Positions 24,701-54,606 of a stretch of 64,000 nt of DNA are shown here, piece by piece; positions within the stretch are counted from its first letter, which is position 1, and every line of letters begins with the position of its first letter. The position numbers and the translations under genes are program-made. The stretch comes from Ahaetulla prasina (lineage: Eukaryota > Chordata > Lepidosauria > Squamata > Colubridae), in assembly GCF_028640845.1 (NCBI RefSeq), contig NC_080540.1, positions 159,734,438 through 159,798,437 on the forward strand, read 5' to 3'. Below the pieces are notes generated by a model. The model did no database searches. It was not told where the DNA came from and saw only the letters and a program-made list of their open reading frames with translations.

Positions 24701-27700
24701 GTTGAAGGTCCTATCAGCTACATTTTAAAGGTTTCATTTCTATATTTGTCATGCAACTCTGTCATTTTTAACGTCAGTTCTGCTCTCTCACGTATCTGAT
24801 CTTTGTTCCGCCACCTTCGGAGCTTATTTGTTATCTTACAACAATCTACAGCATCTTTTTTCCCCTCTAGCTGCCACGTCTCTGCCCAAAAAAAAAAAAA
24901 AAACCCCTCACACAAGTCTTCTCCCCTCCCAAGATTGGAGGTGAAACAAATTTGTACTCTGTTCAGCAGACGATGAGGGTTTTTTTGTTTTTGTTATTTT
25001 GTATGAGGCACAAATCAGCCAAGTGTACTTTCTGCTTTGCCCTTGAGGACAGGCTGCGTCTGCCAGTAGAAAAATTACTGTGCTTTCCACATGGCCAGCA
25101 ATGCGAATGGTGGTGTCCGTCATCTGCTTGGTGTAAGAAACATCAAGCTGCAAATGTGTTTAGTGTCTCAGCAAAGTCATGATGTAATGATTGGATCAAG
25201 GTCACCCTCAGACACCCCCCCACTCCCGCCCCCTCAAGGTTCTAGAATTCCCAAATCCAGGCTCCACCTGTCACACTGCTTCCCTCAGAAAATGGAGGAG
25301 ACAGGATTGCAGTGCTCAAGCAGAGCTTAGCTCTCACCTCAGCCCTCGGCTGTGTTGCATCATGTCTCTCAGGAATGGTCCTTTGTAATACCACGGCTAC
25401 TCTGATGAAACACTACTACTCGCTTTGTTTTTGCCATCAGCTTTGTGGTTTTTTTTTTAATTTTGAATTTTTATTGCATTTTACGAAGGGTATAAAAACC
25501 AAAAGAAAACATTTTAAAAAATAGGAGGGAGGGGGGCGAGGAAAGAGGAAAAAATTGAGGTTGCTGTCAGTGAGAGAAATATCTACCAAAAAAATATAAC
25601 TTCTGACTTTTTTTGGTAAAGATGTGAATACTGCTTCCATGTTGCCCATGATTCCCCTCTTGGGAGGGGAAATGAGATCTACAGGATTGTATGGAGGTTA
25701 CCATTGATCAAACCATGTTTTAAAATTTCCCACCTCAAATAAATTAAACATACCTCCCTCTGATAACATTCTGTTTGAGGGGGCAGATTTTAAGGGACAG
25801 ATGGGTTGGGTAAAGGTTCAGAAGGGATGGGCACGGAACTGGGGAACGTGCAAAGAACTAAACTACTATCTCTTAAGTGATCATGATCTGCCTGCACAAG
25901 CCAAGAGCTATCAAAGCCCATAATCTTTTCTAACAAGGGTATGGCTTGTGTGGTAGCTTGAAGGCTTGCATGTGCAAAGGCGAGTCATATAAAGGCCTGT
26001 GCATATAAAGCTGGATCACTGTTAGAACTTGATCTCTTCTCTGTCCAGCAAGCTTTTGGGCTTACTTCAGCTTTGACAGTGCAGAAAACCGTATCATTGT
26101 CAAAACTCACAGCCTGGGAGGAATCGCTATTTGGAGGAAACGGGTGACCTTTGCAGCCCAGTTAAACTCAGGGAAATCATTTGTCTTTTTTTCTTTCCAG
26201 ACTGAAAACTGATGGGATTTCAATTTCAAGATTAACTTTGCTGGTGTCTGTGTCTGTTGTGTTCTCTGTTCTTTCCCACACCCTCCCCTAAGCTGACCAA
26301 GAATGGAACCGTGGAGTCCGAAGAGGCTGATGGCTTGACACTTGAGGATGTCTCCGATGATGACCTCGATGTAGAGAACGTGGAGGTGGACGACTACTTC
26401 TTCTTACAGCCGTTGCCCACCAAGCGGCGGCGAGCTCTACTTCGAGCCTCTGGGGTTCATCGCATCGATGCAGAGGAAAAACAAGAACTCCGGGCCATCC
26501 GCCTCTCGCGAGAAGAATGTGGGTGTGACTGCCGGCTGTACTGTGACCCTGAGGCCTGTGCCTGTAGCCAGGCTGGAATTAAATGCCAGGTCAGTGGGGA
26601 AGAAACCGCTAGGCTTTGGCCTGAACCGTATCCCTTGTTGCCTGCGTGTCTTTTTGATATGGAGCGGGGTCCACTCAAGCCTTGTTTCATGTGTCGAATC
26701 CGATCGTATTAGAGGTGATTTTTAAAGAGGGCTCCTCTCTGCCCACCTACAAAGCCTTAAGGGGTGATAGGATGTATTGTCCCCTTAGATGCTCCAAGAC
26801 TGAAGTTTAAAAAAGAAGTGAATAATTCTGGAGGGAAGATCCTGCTTGAGTTTGTGGAGAAAAACAAACGACAAGATGGCAGCCAGCCTCTGGGATGGGG
26901 AGCTAAAAAAAAATGAGACGGTCTTGAGGAAATAGCGCTAGCTTTCCAGGATGATGTGAAGTCACTGTAGATATGCATGTGGGAATCCGCAGTTCTTCTG
27001 CTTCTCTCTCTTGGCCGCTATATGAAACGAGCGCGTGAAAGAATCCAGTCAAATGTTAACTTAAATTATGCAGCGTTTGTGCAAGTTTAACCACATTTTC
27101 ATAGTATTTGATTTACGGTGTTATGCTTCTTAGACAAAACGAAGAGACAAAGGGATGTTCAGAATCCAGAAGTCTTAATTATAGGAAGTCTTAAGTTACT
27201 TCACTTTTGATTCCCAACATCTAAGCTGCTGGGTAATCTCTCCAGAATGAAATTTCATGCTCTGCATTGTTCTCATCTGTAGCATTTTGCTTTTTTTCCC
27301 CCCCCACATGTGGAATGTGTGCATTGGCATTTCTGCTCTTAATATTTTCTTGGCAAAGTCATTCTCACTCACTCTCTTTGCCTCTTTTGCACCACATCTT
27401 TTGCACACTAAATGTCTAGCTCTCTGGTAAAGGATTTCAGGTCCTCTTTCCTGAAAATGCTTTTGTTCTGAAAGAGCATTTGATGGCTTGATAAATGAAG
27501 TGTCAAAAGAGCACATTCTTTCTTTCACAATGGATCGAATCTGACATACTCCAGGCCATTCTTTATTTCTTTTGATTTCTCCTTGAAATGCAAGATTTAT
27601 AGGTAGGTTTACTGGGGGAAAGAATTGAATGGGATGTGGGGGGGGGTACGGATTCTGGGTTGCTTGCGGGCTATCTAGCCGATTGCTTTTTGATAACAGC

Positions 27701-28740
27701 TTACGTGGATTTTACATTTTTCATCTGACTTAATTTCCTATCTGTTCACTTACTCTCATTTTAGCCAAGCTTTCATTCTTCCAATCACTTCCTCGGTTCT
27801 CACACAGGCCCAGTTTTCACTGTCCTTCGCTTCCCCCACCCAGGTGGACCGAATGTCCTTCCCATGCGGCTGTTCCAGAGATGGTTGTGGGAACATGACT
27901 GGGAGAATTGAATTCAATCCCATCCGGGTGAGGACTCACTACCTGCACACCATTATGAAACTAGAGCTAGAGAATAAACGGCAGGTGAGCCGGGCCCAGG
28001 TTCTGGATGAAGAGACCCCTCATAGCTCCGGCAGTGACTGGCTGGGAAGCCAGTCCCCAGAGACCCAGGATTTCCAGGAGTTCATGGCGGAGAATGAAAC
28101 GGCAGTCATGCATCTTCAGACAGCTGAGGAGTTGGAGCGGCTGAAGGCCGAGGAAGACTCTAGCAGCGGCTCCAGCATGGAAAGCTTGGGGGTGTGCATT
28201 TTGGAGGAGCCGCTGTCTGTCTCTGAAGGGATGTGCCCAAGCCTCGCCACACCAATCCTCATTCAAGCTCAGCTGCCACCAGGTTCCTCTGTTCTGTGTT
28301 TCACGGACAGTTCTGAGCAAGCCAGCTCAGCTGAGGGCAGCCAACCCTACTTGAACAATGGGCCTGTTGTGTACTATCAGGTTGACCAAAGGTCAGTGCT
28401 GGGGGTGAAGGGGGAAAATAGAGCAGAGGAGCCTGAAGGGCCCCCTCGCTACACAGAGGAGAAGGAGCTAAGCATCTACTCTGTCCCTGTGACTTCACTG
28501 GTGTCTTGCGGCAGAGCCACAGCCACAAGCAGTGTAGAAACAGAGAAGGCTGCTGTATCTTTCGAGCCCCTGTCTTCTGAGAGCTGTCAGCCTGAAGTTC
28601 CTCTGCCAAGCCTGCCACTCCACACAGACGTGCCACAAGACAGTTTGCGGCCCCAGAATGTGGTGGCACAATCTCCAGAGAGGGCCTGCGAGCTTCCCTC
28701 TTCTGAGGAATGCTCTTTGGGCCCTTCTCTAGCCGTGTGA
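17663..28740 (+). CDS. CSRNP2: CSRNP2, cysteine/serine-rich nuclear protein 2 (four coding exons, 534 aa)
   Basis: Exons 17663-17813, 22648-22907, 26293-26589 and 27844-28740 join in phase to 534 codons plus TGA; the human protein is about 543. The CSRNP family are nuclear, DNA-binding transcription-factor-like proteins. CSRNP2 is also classed as a protein phosphatase 1 regulatory subunit. Visible here: basic KRKF near residue 9; acidic/Ser region about 20-42; KRQKQLRRK with RVxF-like PP1 docking motif KNVRF at 64-68; [17 protein letters not shown] at about 73-89; acidic stretch 155-171; basic TKRRR at 180-184; and a Cys cluster (213, 215, 217, 221, 226, 228, 235, 244, 246, 251) likely to bind metal or fold the conserved domain. 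The carboxy third is Ser/Glu-rich and more diverged. The first ATG in frame gives [13 protein letters not shown], aligning with the mammalian start. No non-coding 5' exon was identified. Confidence 0.97.
17861..18215 (+). mobile_element. TA-target MITE, copy 5, in CSRNP2 intron
   Basis: Diverged left end GGGGTGGACTCAACC after TA; right end GTAAGTCAAGGACTAACTG. It lies 48 bases after the exon 1 donor. Confidence 0.8.
18387..20170. mobile_element. Probable 1.8-kb hAT-type element in CSRNP2 intron
   Basis: The left end CAGGGGTCTGCAACC follows GCCTAGCT. The right part CATGCGGCTCTGAAGCC and GGGTTGCCAACACT precedes GTCTAGCT, a 7/8 match to the left flank. The interior is GC-rich with a long CT tract. 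It has several short open frames but no recognisable transposase. The right boundary is less certain. Confidence 0.5.
18574..18740 (+). repeat. CT-rich polypyrimidine tract
   Basis: About 165 bases of CTCTCC/CTTTCT repeats, purely pyrimidine except for a few A in CATCTCT units. Confidence 0.95.
20449..21007. mobile_element. hAT-type element, TSD GTCTATTG, with nested foldback half
   Basis: Ends CAGGGGTGTCCAAAG and TTTGGACACCCCTG, with GTCTATTG at 20441 and 21008. The interior at 20594-20654 contains one arm of the GACTTCAACTCCC-type foldback element. GC-rich blocks CCTCGCCAGGCGGCC and GGGCCGCAGTTGGCC are typical of this family. Confidence 0.9.
21086..21370. mobile_element. hAT-type element with diverged TSD
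   Basis: Ends CAGAGGTCCCCAACCCTC and AGGTTGAGGACTGCTG. Flanks GACTAGTT and GATTAGTA match at 6 of 8. An alternating CACACG tract lies at 21191-21222. Confidence 0.75.
21785..21880 (+). mobile_element. L2-type LINE 3' terminus, diverged
   Basis: TCGGTAAGCTGCTCAGAGTC is followed by AAATAAATAAATT, the shape of an L2 tail. Confidence 0.45.
22648..22907 (+). CDS. CSRNP2: CSRNP2 coding exon 2 (residues 51-137)
   Basis: Acceptor CTTACACCTCAG, donor GTAGGC after AAATGAAG. Encodes [18 protein letters not shown] and the highly conserved [17 protein letters not shown] and [13 protein letters not shown] segments. The split codon C|CA gives Pro51. Confidence 0.98.
23112..23244. mobile_element. hAT-type MITE (CACGGGTGTCAAAC ends)
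   Basis: Ends CACGGGTGTCAAACTCG and ATTTGACACCCCTG. Flanks ACCTAGAC/AACTAGAG match at 6 of 8 and share the CTAG core. Confidence 0.8.
23273..23393. mobile_element. hAT foldback MITE, TSD CTTTGGTG
   Basis: Near-perfect palindrome, 8-bp duplication at 23265 and 23394. It lies 28 bases from the previous hAT element. Confidence 0.92.
24354..24545 (+). mobile_element. Interspersed repeat with AACCCTGTGAGGTGGATTGGG block
   Basis: TTATTTATTTCCCAAC is followed by CCACTACAACAACCCTGTG and CCGGCCCAAAGTTACCCAG. This is a common reptile SINE-like body; its family is not certain. Confidence 0.55.
25445..25640 (-). mobile_element. L1-like LINE 3' end (reverse orientation)
   Basis: Poly-T start, ATTTTTATTGCATTTTACG, a GGAGGGAGGGGGGCGAGG block and AACTTCTGACTTTTTTTGG. 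Same block order as 10040-10260. Confidence 0.5.
26293..26589 (+). CDS. CSRNP2: CSRNP2 coding exon 3 (residues 138-236)
   Basis: Acceptor CCCCTAAG, donor GTCAGT after AAATGCCAG; 99 codons. Holds the acidic [13 protein letters not shown] run, the basic [18 protein letters not shown] segment and the first seven Cys of the cluster, ending AGIKCQ. Confidence 0.98.
27844..28740 (+). CDS. CSRNP2: CSRNP2 terminal coding exon (residues 237-534)
   Basis: Acceptor CCCCCACCCAG. Begins [17 protein letters not shown], completing the Cys cluster, then [20 protein letters not shown]. The rest is Ser/Glu-rich and ends SLGPSLAV before TGA at 28738, close to the mammalian LELPLAV ending. Confidence 0.98.
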   Translation: MDRMSFPCGCSRDGCGNMTGRIEFNPIRVRTHYLHTIMKLELENKRQVSRAQVLDEETPHSSGSDWLGSQSPETQDFQEFMAENETAVMHLQTAEELERLKAEEDSSSGSSMESLGVCILEEPLSVSEGMCPSLATPILIQAQLPPGSSVLCFTDSSEQASSAEGSQPYLNNGPVVYYQVDQRSVLGVKGENRAEEPEGPPRYTEEKELSIYSVPVTSLVSCGRATATSSVETEKAAVSFEPLSSESCQPEVPLPSLPLHTDVPQDSLRPQNVVAQSPERACELPSSEECSLGPSLAV

Positions 28741-30025
28741 CAATTCCCAACCTATCACCTTGATGTTTATTTATTGACAAAGGTTTTTATCAAATGGCCA
28801 CAGCCATTGGGAATTGTTTAATATTGGGGTGGGGGAGGGAAAGGAGAAGGGGGCTGCTTTGTGTGGGCTCCACCATATAAAGACCTAAAACAAGCACTTA
28901 TAGCTGCCTCAGAGTAGGGGGATCTGTCTACTAGTTGGGTGGCCTCCTGGTTCTGAAGAGGTTGGCCCCATAGGCAGTGGAACTTTGTAGGGGAGGCCTT
29001 GACTCCATCCTACAAGGACCAAATGTGAATGTGTCTCATGGAAGCAATAGAGCAAAGCTGCCTTTTCTAAAGCGCTGGATGGGTTGGAGGGCAGGCAGAA
29101 GAGAACACTAGTTGCTACTTCATGACGTCAATCAGTCTCTATGCGTGGCGGAAATCTCTCCCTCCAGTTGCTGATCCCAAGCGAAGCTGCTGCTGCCACC
29201 GCCATCACCCATCCCTTTCTGTCACTTTCAGTGCTGTGTCTTGGTAACGGTGACCTTACTTGCTTGAACTGCTCTAACCAGTTACACAGCTTAAGCTCTG
29301 CAACCTCTTATTTATGTGACATTTACTGCCCTTCGTTCCCTGGAAGAATCCCATATATTTTTTAAATTCACTATGAATTAACTTTGATCATGACTAGCTT
29401 ACACCTACAGTTTGGCATGCAACTGTCGTAAAAAAATAATTTTCAACCTGGAGCCTCTGCCCTGCCCCCGCCAATAGCTTCACCCAAACATGTTCACAGC
29501 TCATTTTGCTGGCTGGCCTTTGCTGGGACTGATTAAGTTTAAATTAACTTTTTTTTTAAAAAATGCTGAATGTTTACGGACATGATGTGACTCTCTGATC
29601 CTAAGCCGTCACCTCCAACTAGAGTCCCTTTGGGGGATCTATTTCTGTAAACACTGAACGCCCTAGGATCGGGTGGGATCCAACTTCCTTCTAAAAAGAG
29701 TTGCCAGTTTGGGTGGGCAGAAAAATAGCAAAGTACTTATTAGCCTTTTGCCCCATAGTTTTATGAATCAATTTTCCTTTTCATGTCTCAGTCTTTTCCA
29801 TTCTAGTTGCACAAGAATTTGGAGGTGATATTGAAAGCTTTCTGTCCCCTTGCTCCTTTGCTTAGCAACCTACCATTCTGGATGACTTGAAAGGGCACGG
29901 AGTCTGTGTGCAGTAAAACTGCAACCTGCTGGGTCCCAAGCATTTAGGGTCAGTAAATGTGCAATAAGGTGGCACCTGCAATTCCCCTCCTGGTGAAGTG
30001 TGTACATTGTTCCAATTGGTCTTGG

Positions 30026-30031
30026 AATAAA
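30026..30031 (+). terminator. CSRNP2: Candidate proximal polyadenylation signal AATAAA of CSRNP2
   Basis: Canonical hexamer 1.3 kb after the stop codon. Confidence 0.4.
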
Positions 30032-32663
30032 GGGAGAAAGGACACCCTTATAAGCTGCCACTCCATCCCTATGACCACTCTAGGATAACAAAAGCACTTT
30101 TCTCTTCCAGCTTACCAGGCATCCTTTCCTTCTTCATCTACCTTGTAGTAAACAACAGATAATCATTGCCTTTCTCTGTCGTCACCTGTTCTGACCCAGC
30201 TCATGTTAGTCCTGCGGTGTATGGCCTGGGGCTTAGCAAGAATTGGTTTCCTAGTATTTAGGAATCTTTCTTTTTTCAGACTGCTCAAGACTTACAGTGA
30301 GTTGCACAAAAGCTAGTCTGGGTAATTCAGTTACCCATAACTCCTTATGCATAAGAGAGGGTGGGATTTAAATAGCCTTTGCAGAGAGATATGTATCCTC
30401 ATCAAAACCTACCTCCCAGCTGAGTAATAAGACGGGCACCATCAGAACTTAAATAGGTGTTTTGTGTTTTTCAGGCATATCACTAGGATCGGTGTAAATG
30501 CTGGACCATGTAAGTTTCTAGATGCTGGATCTGGAAAGATTTAACAGGCTTGCCCCTTAACTGCAAAGCTGCTTGGGAGTAGGCCGAACAAGAAAACTGG
30601 CGGTAGCCAAGTCTAACTTAATTCTTGGCTGTTAACCATCAGTGATGAGCAATCAGCGCTGCCAGCACATCCAGAAAAGCCTATTCTGCTGAAAGTGACT
30701 CTCTGTAAGATAAACACAAGCAAATGCTGTGTAGGCGGCAGCTGAGAAAAACTGACTATAACTATTGACATGTAACATCATTCCAGGCTTCAGAATAGAT
30801 GCAAAGACTCCAGTACTAAATTCCTGTCTTGATTTTTACCTTATTTTGCCCAAGCTCTCCTTGTGCAGATTAGCATATAGTGTACAGCCAGGGCTTCTGT
30901 ACTTTTGCCAGACTACTAACTACTTAATTGCTTTCACATCACTACCTCTTTCGGGGGGATTGTTTAGAAGCAGTGCTATGTTTAGTGGGCAAATGTCTCC
31001 TTTGTACATTTTAAAATGTAACAGGATGAACGTGCAGCCTTAAAAATGTCCTCATCTTTAAAAAGCCACACATTGTTGCATGATACACACACACACATAA
31101 ACACTCCATCCTATACACTGATCTCATTCCTGAGAGGGTGTTTAGGCTTTTATTCCATGCTGTTTACTGTTGGGTTTGAGGGTCCATTGGTATCTTTAGG
31201 AGGAGTCTTTCCTAATTCTCACATTTGTAGTTTACAAAACAAGTGGTGCTATAATAAGCTAGATTTATTTTCAAGGCAGCTGATCCAGATGCAACTCTCA
31301 GTGTAGCAAATGTATTTAGTGCTCTTCACATCTGAATCAAACAGAATAGAAAAAAAATCCTACATTGAATGCATAGCTTTGTGGGCATCTAGTTCAAAGA
31401 GAAGGCATCTCTTATAAAACTCTCCATTCTTTGAAATCACCTTGGCTATTTATAATAACACTGACCTGTAATTGCTTTTTTACACAATTACAGTAACATT
31501 ATTATGGGCAGCTTGTAGGTTTGTTTCAGGACAAGATGCATTTGTCTTTTTCCTATATTATTCCTCCATTGTTCCAGCTCATTCAGGGCTTTATAGCCCT
31601 GAATTAGGAACCATTGTGTTGTAGATCTGCTCTAAAGTAGTGGCTGAAGACTTTGCTGCCTTTAACTGCATGGTGTTATTCTGGGGATTGGGCACAGTCA
31701 GCCCTGGAATCAAGATTTTCAATGGGGCTTACCTCAATTCTTGCAGATCTGGCAGTATAAGAATCTCCTCCTGTTGAGTGCTTAAGCTGTTGCACCCCTT
31801 GGCCACCTGCCAATAGTCACAGATGGTTTGGTGGAATACACTTTCTGAAAATGGAAGCAGCTTTCACACTTAAAATACCAGGATTCCATTTTTATAACGC
31901 AAAAACAATTCTCGTGACTGACATTCCGGAATGCAATGATTAATGTAATGGCTTGGTAGAAACCAAGTACTAAAATAGTACATTCTTGCCCAGAGGTGTA
32001 GATAACAGGGAAGAAAACAGAACTTCAGTATAGCCATCTGAACTATTAAATATTACACTGGCTTTCTTTTCCACGAGAGCGCTTAGTTATGACAGAAAAA
32101 GACCACCTTAAATAGCTATTTGTAGAAAAACGGCTAGAGGGGGGGAAAAAACACTCCTTCCTGAGCATTATGAAAAAAGAAAGAGCACTGATCTCAAATG
32201 ACAATTTTATTTCTAAATCCTATAGTAGAGGCTGGGCTTCTTAGAAAGCTTTTGTTTTAAAGAATGTTCTTTAATGCAAAAAGGCCTTTTCTCTTCTTGC
32301 CTGTCTCCCTTTTGTTATCAATAACAAAACTATCTTCCTTACTCTGATGTGGTGGTACATTCGCCCCTTTTCCCTTCTTCCTCTCTTTTTGGTGCTACTG
32401 AACTGTTTACAGGACAGCCCTTTTACTACCTGGAAGAGACTTCTATTAACAGAAGCCCTGGTCTGACATAATTGGTATTAGCCCTATCCTCTTTGTCACT
32501 TGCAACTGATAACTTCATAACTCTGCTTTCCTGCAGGAAATACACAGGTGGCATTTTCAATGTGAATCCAAAGCTTGTCAGGTCCTTTACATTTTGTTTT
32601 GCCTTTATGTTCTTTTCATTGTGATAACGCTGTATTTAAAGAGGATATTTAAGTGTAAAAGCA

Positions 32664-32669
32664 AATAAA
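32664..32669 (+). terminator. CSRNP2: Candidate distal polyadenylation signal AATAAA of CSRNP2
   Basis: Canonical hexamer 3.9 kb after the stop codon, before the LETMD1 end on the other strand. Confidence 0.5.
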
Positions 32670-33299
32670 TGCGTAAACTTACATGAAGCGAATTTTGTTC
32701 TCAAAATTGTAGCTGCCTTCTATTCAGTTACAGACCCAGTATGCATGCACCTTTTTTCTGGTATTTTTCACAGCTGCTTTTAACCAAAGGGCAACATATG
32801 ATTAATACTTGCAGAGTCTGCATTTGTGAAACAATCCTTTCTGTCTAAAAGAACTAAACAGTATCAAAGTATGTACAATGTTTCATCGTAATGGAAAGAT
32901 TCTGCATTGGATCATTGTAGATATCACCTTCCAAGATAGTTTTTGCAGTTTGGCTTAATTTTGATTTGTGACAAGTCTATCGATTTATCTCATAGTGAAA
33001 CCTCATGGAAAAATATTTTCACGCGTCCCATCCAAGGTTTTTATTCCCTTGCATAGATTTTATTTCAAAAAGACTGATCATATTATTTGGACTAAAGTGC
33101 ACACAACAGAGACTTGGGTCATGAACTTAGTAGTCACTGGTTATTTTATAGGGGGAAACAACTATTCATAGTTGGTGTTTCCAGTAATTTATGACTCAAG
33201 CTCAGATACTCAAGACGAGTCACAATAGTGATATGTTAACAGAATGACTTCAAAATTCCACAATTAAAAGACTGATGCATTTTTTTAATGTTAGCCATC

Positions 33300-33305
33300 T
33301 TTAAT
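33300..33305 (-). terminator. LETMD1: Candidate polyadenylation signal ATTAAA of LETMD1
   Basis: Minus-strand ATTAAA about 1.6 kb after the LETMD1 stop. If used, the two genes end about 0.6 kb apart and the hAT element at 34024-34529 lies inside the LETMD1 3' UTR. Confidence 0.3.
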
Positions 33306-34023
33306 GGTAAACATTTATCTTTCAAGTAAAATACATGTACTATATACATTTCTCACACATTTTATGATTAGCTCAAATGCAGACTTCCTCAACTTACACA
33401 TGCCATCCAGAATTCCAGATTCTGGTATACTACATGCAGCCTTTTTTTCTTAATTCCCCTCTTCCCCCCCCCCCCGCCCCCAAATGATTTTTCAGGTCTG
33501 CAACACTTTATAATAATAAAAAAAAATCTTGCAAATCTTATGGCTCCTGAGAGACCAAGATTGAGTCTTCCCTTTTGATAGGAATGACCAGTGCTATCTC
33601 AGTTTTGCCTTCCCAGTCTTTTGCTGGCTTGGGTCTTTACCATTAAGTCCTGCAAAGTGTGTGTATGTGTGTTAATTATAATACACCTAGATGAAGAGAG
33701 GCTTTAGCTTCAATACTGACCTAACATTTCCATCCTAGTCCCTCTAACAATTGCAGCTGGAGAGAGAAATAGTGTCCCTGGAACATTTCAAGACAAAAGG
33801 AATGGAAGAAACAAACATTAAGATATGTGGATCTCTGCCCACCACCCTTAGCTGGCAAGACTGAAATCACAGAAAGTGGTATGTGACTCTGTATATTTAG
33901 CAAAAAAAGCTGCATTGTACCAATGTGTATTCTGCAGTCATTCATTTATATATATATGTATATTTGCACCACTTCCTGGCCAATATGAAACAAACTTAAT
34001 TGTAACCATTTGAGGGCGTAGAG

Positions 34024-34529
34024 CAGCGGTTCTCAACCTGTGGGTCGGGACCCCGTTGGGGGTCGAATGACGATTTGCCAGGGGTCGCCTAAGACCATCG
34101 GAAATATGGGAAGTATACTTGCGAGTCGAAGAATCGCGCTCCAATGGTTGACTCCACAAGCCAGCTGCAGGCTCTTCAAATCGCTAGCCGAATTCAGCTT
34201 CAGGCACGATGAATTAAAAAAGAGAGAAATCTTTGCTCTGATGTCTCCCTCTCAAGACAGCTGCAATCACTCCCAATCGCTAGCCTAATCTGGCTTCAGG
34301 CTTGATAAACTTAATAGGGGAGGAGTCTCCGCTTTAATGCCTCCGTCCTCAAGGCAATCGCAAGCAGTTCAGATCGCTAGACAATACGGCTTCAGGCACG
34401 ATAAATTCAAAACGAAAATAATTTTACGGTTGGGGTCGCCACATCGTGGGGAATTGTATTAAAGGGGTCGCCACATCATGGGGAATTGTATTAAAGGGGT
34501 TGCAGCACTATAAAGGTTGAGAACCACTG
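34024..34529. mobile_element. hAT-type element (CAGCGGTTCTCAACC), TSD GCGTAGAG
   Basis: Ends CAGCGGTTCTCAACC/GGTTGAGAACCACTG. Duplication GCGTAGAG at 34016 and 34530. A close relative is at 45858-46345. TTGGGGTCGCCACATCGTGG is partly repeated in tandem near 34433-34500. It may lie in the LETMD1 3' UTR. Confidence 0.93.
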
Positions 34530-34931
34530 GCGTAGAGTGTCTTTCCAACAGATTTTCCCTCGAGCATTATTAGCAAGACTTTAGACTGACAAGTCTGAAC
34601 AGACATACATTATACTTGGAGACAATCCAAGAAAGGGGTCCATGAGGTCATAACTGAAGTAGGCTTAAACACAAAATTAGTGAAATATACAACAGAGGTA
34701 TTTTGTTGTGCTATCTTAGCAATTGTCTTCACTCAAAACAGCCAGTGGGAGAATTGTATTCGTATTGCAATGTTTCTTCTAGTGCCACCTCTACGCTAAC
34801 TAACTAACTGCCTCCCAACCCACCCCCTTTTTTTTTCTGAGTCAATGAAAAGAAAATGTATTCCCCTTTCTGGTTCACTCTTCAGTCAATATACAGCATA
34901 TATTCAATAATCCAGAAGGGGCCGTTTCTGA

Positions 34932-53355
<18,424 letters not shown>

Positions 53356-53532
53356 GCCCGCCGAAAGAGGCGAAAGAGCCCGCACCCCCCTCCCAGGTCT
53401 TCCGGAGCGGCTGCGCTCAGCTGCCCGCGTAGATCACATGACAACTCCGGGCGGAAGAAGCGGCTACGGAAAGAGAAAGTAACCATATGTCCCCTCGGCA
53501 TCACAAACACAGTGACGCCAGGGCGCAACCAG

Positions 53533-53811
<279 letters not shown>

Positions 53812-53838
<27 letters not shown>

Positions 53839-54606
53839 TTTGTCACAACGGTATATATAAGCATAAGCATGAAATAACTATATGACATATAAGCATATAT
53901 ATAAGTATAAGCATGAAATAATTATACGAGTTGGATACAATCAAAGGGAACATTAGGACAGGAACGGTAGGCATGCTGGTGCTCTTATGCACGCCCCTTA
54001 CAGACCTTTTAGGAATGGAGTGAGGTCAATAGTAGATAGTTTTTGGTTAAAGCTTTGGGGATTTTGGGAAGAGACCACAGAGTCAGATAGTGTGTTCCAT
54101 GTATTAATAACTCTGTTACAAAAGTCATATTTTCTGCAATCAAGATTGGAGCGGTTCACTTTAAGTTTAAATCTATTGTGTGCTCGTGTATTGTTGCGAT
54201 TGAAGCTGAAGTAGTCTTCAACAGGAAGGACATTGTAACAGATGCTCCTATGAGTTACACTCAGGTCATGTCGAAGGCGGCGGAATTCTAAATTTTCTAA
54301 GCCCAGGATTTCACGTCTGGTGGCATAAGGTATTTTGTTGTATTCAGAGGAGTGGAGAACTCTTCTTGTAAAATATTTCTGGACACGCTCAATTGTATTA
54401 ATGTCTCCGTCCCCCGTCCCCCGTCCCCCCGGAATTTCGGCGCTAGCTAGGCAGTGTAGGACATGCGAGGGAAAAGCGAGTGATTTGTTTCCTACCGAAA
54501 AGTACGGTAGGTGAAAGCAAGTGGCCAGTTCCTCAAAAGAAGGAAGAGAAAGGAAGGAAAGGGGAAGGTGGTTGAAATGAAAAAGATTGGCAGGACAAGA
54601 AAGCAA
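53812..54606 (-). mobile_element. CR1/Rex-like LINE 3' part
   Basis: A 200-residue minus frame contains IERVQKYFTRRVL, YATRREILGLENLEFRRLRHDL and VINTWNTLSDSVVSSQNPQSF, the usual C-terminal region of CR1-group reverse transcriptases. The 3' UTR contains AAGGGGCGTGCATAAGAGCACC and ends in an AAATA tail at 53812-53838. 5'-truncated. Confidence 0.82.

Larger units (their letters stand above)
28741..32690 (+). other. CSRNP2: CSRNP2 3' UTR (proposed)
   Basis: There is no transposon of the families common elsewhere in the window, which fits transcribed, selected 3' UTR. AATAAA hexamers at 30026-30031 and 32664-32669 are candidate short and long polyadenylation sites. The end near 32690 is inferred. 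Confidence 0.6.

Noticed and set aside
26590..26712. Extension of CSRNP2 exon 3 past 26589
   Set aside because: The open frame continues by chance, but the GTCAGT donor and the perfect join to [10 protein letters not shown] place the exon end at 26589.
33580..33654. Possible minus-strand exon after a TTTGCAG acceptor
   Set aside because: In the needed phase it does not match LETMD1, and it lies beyond the true stop at 34932; probably 3' UTR.
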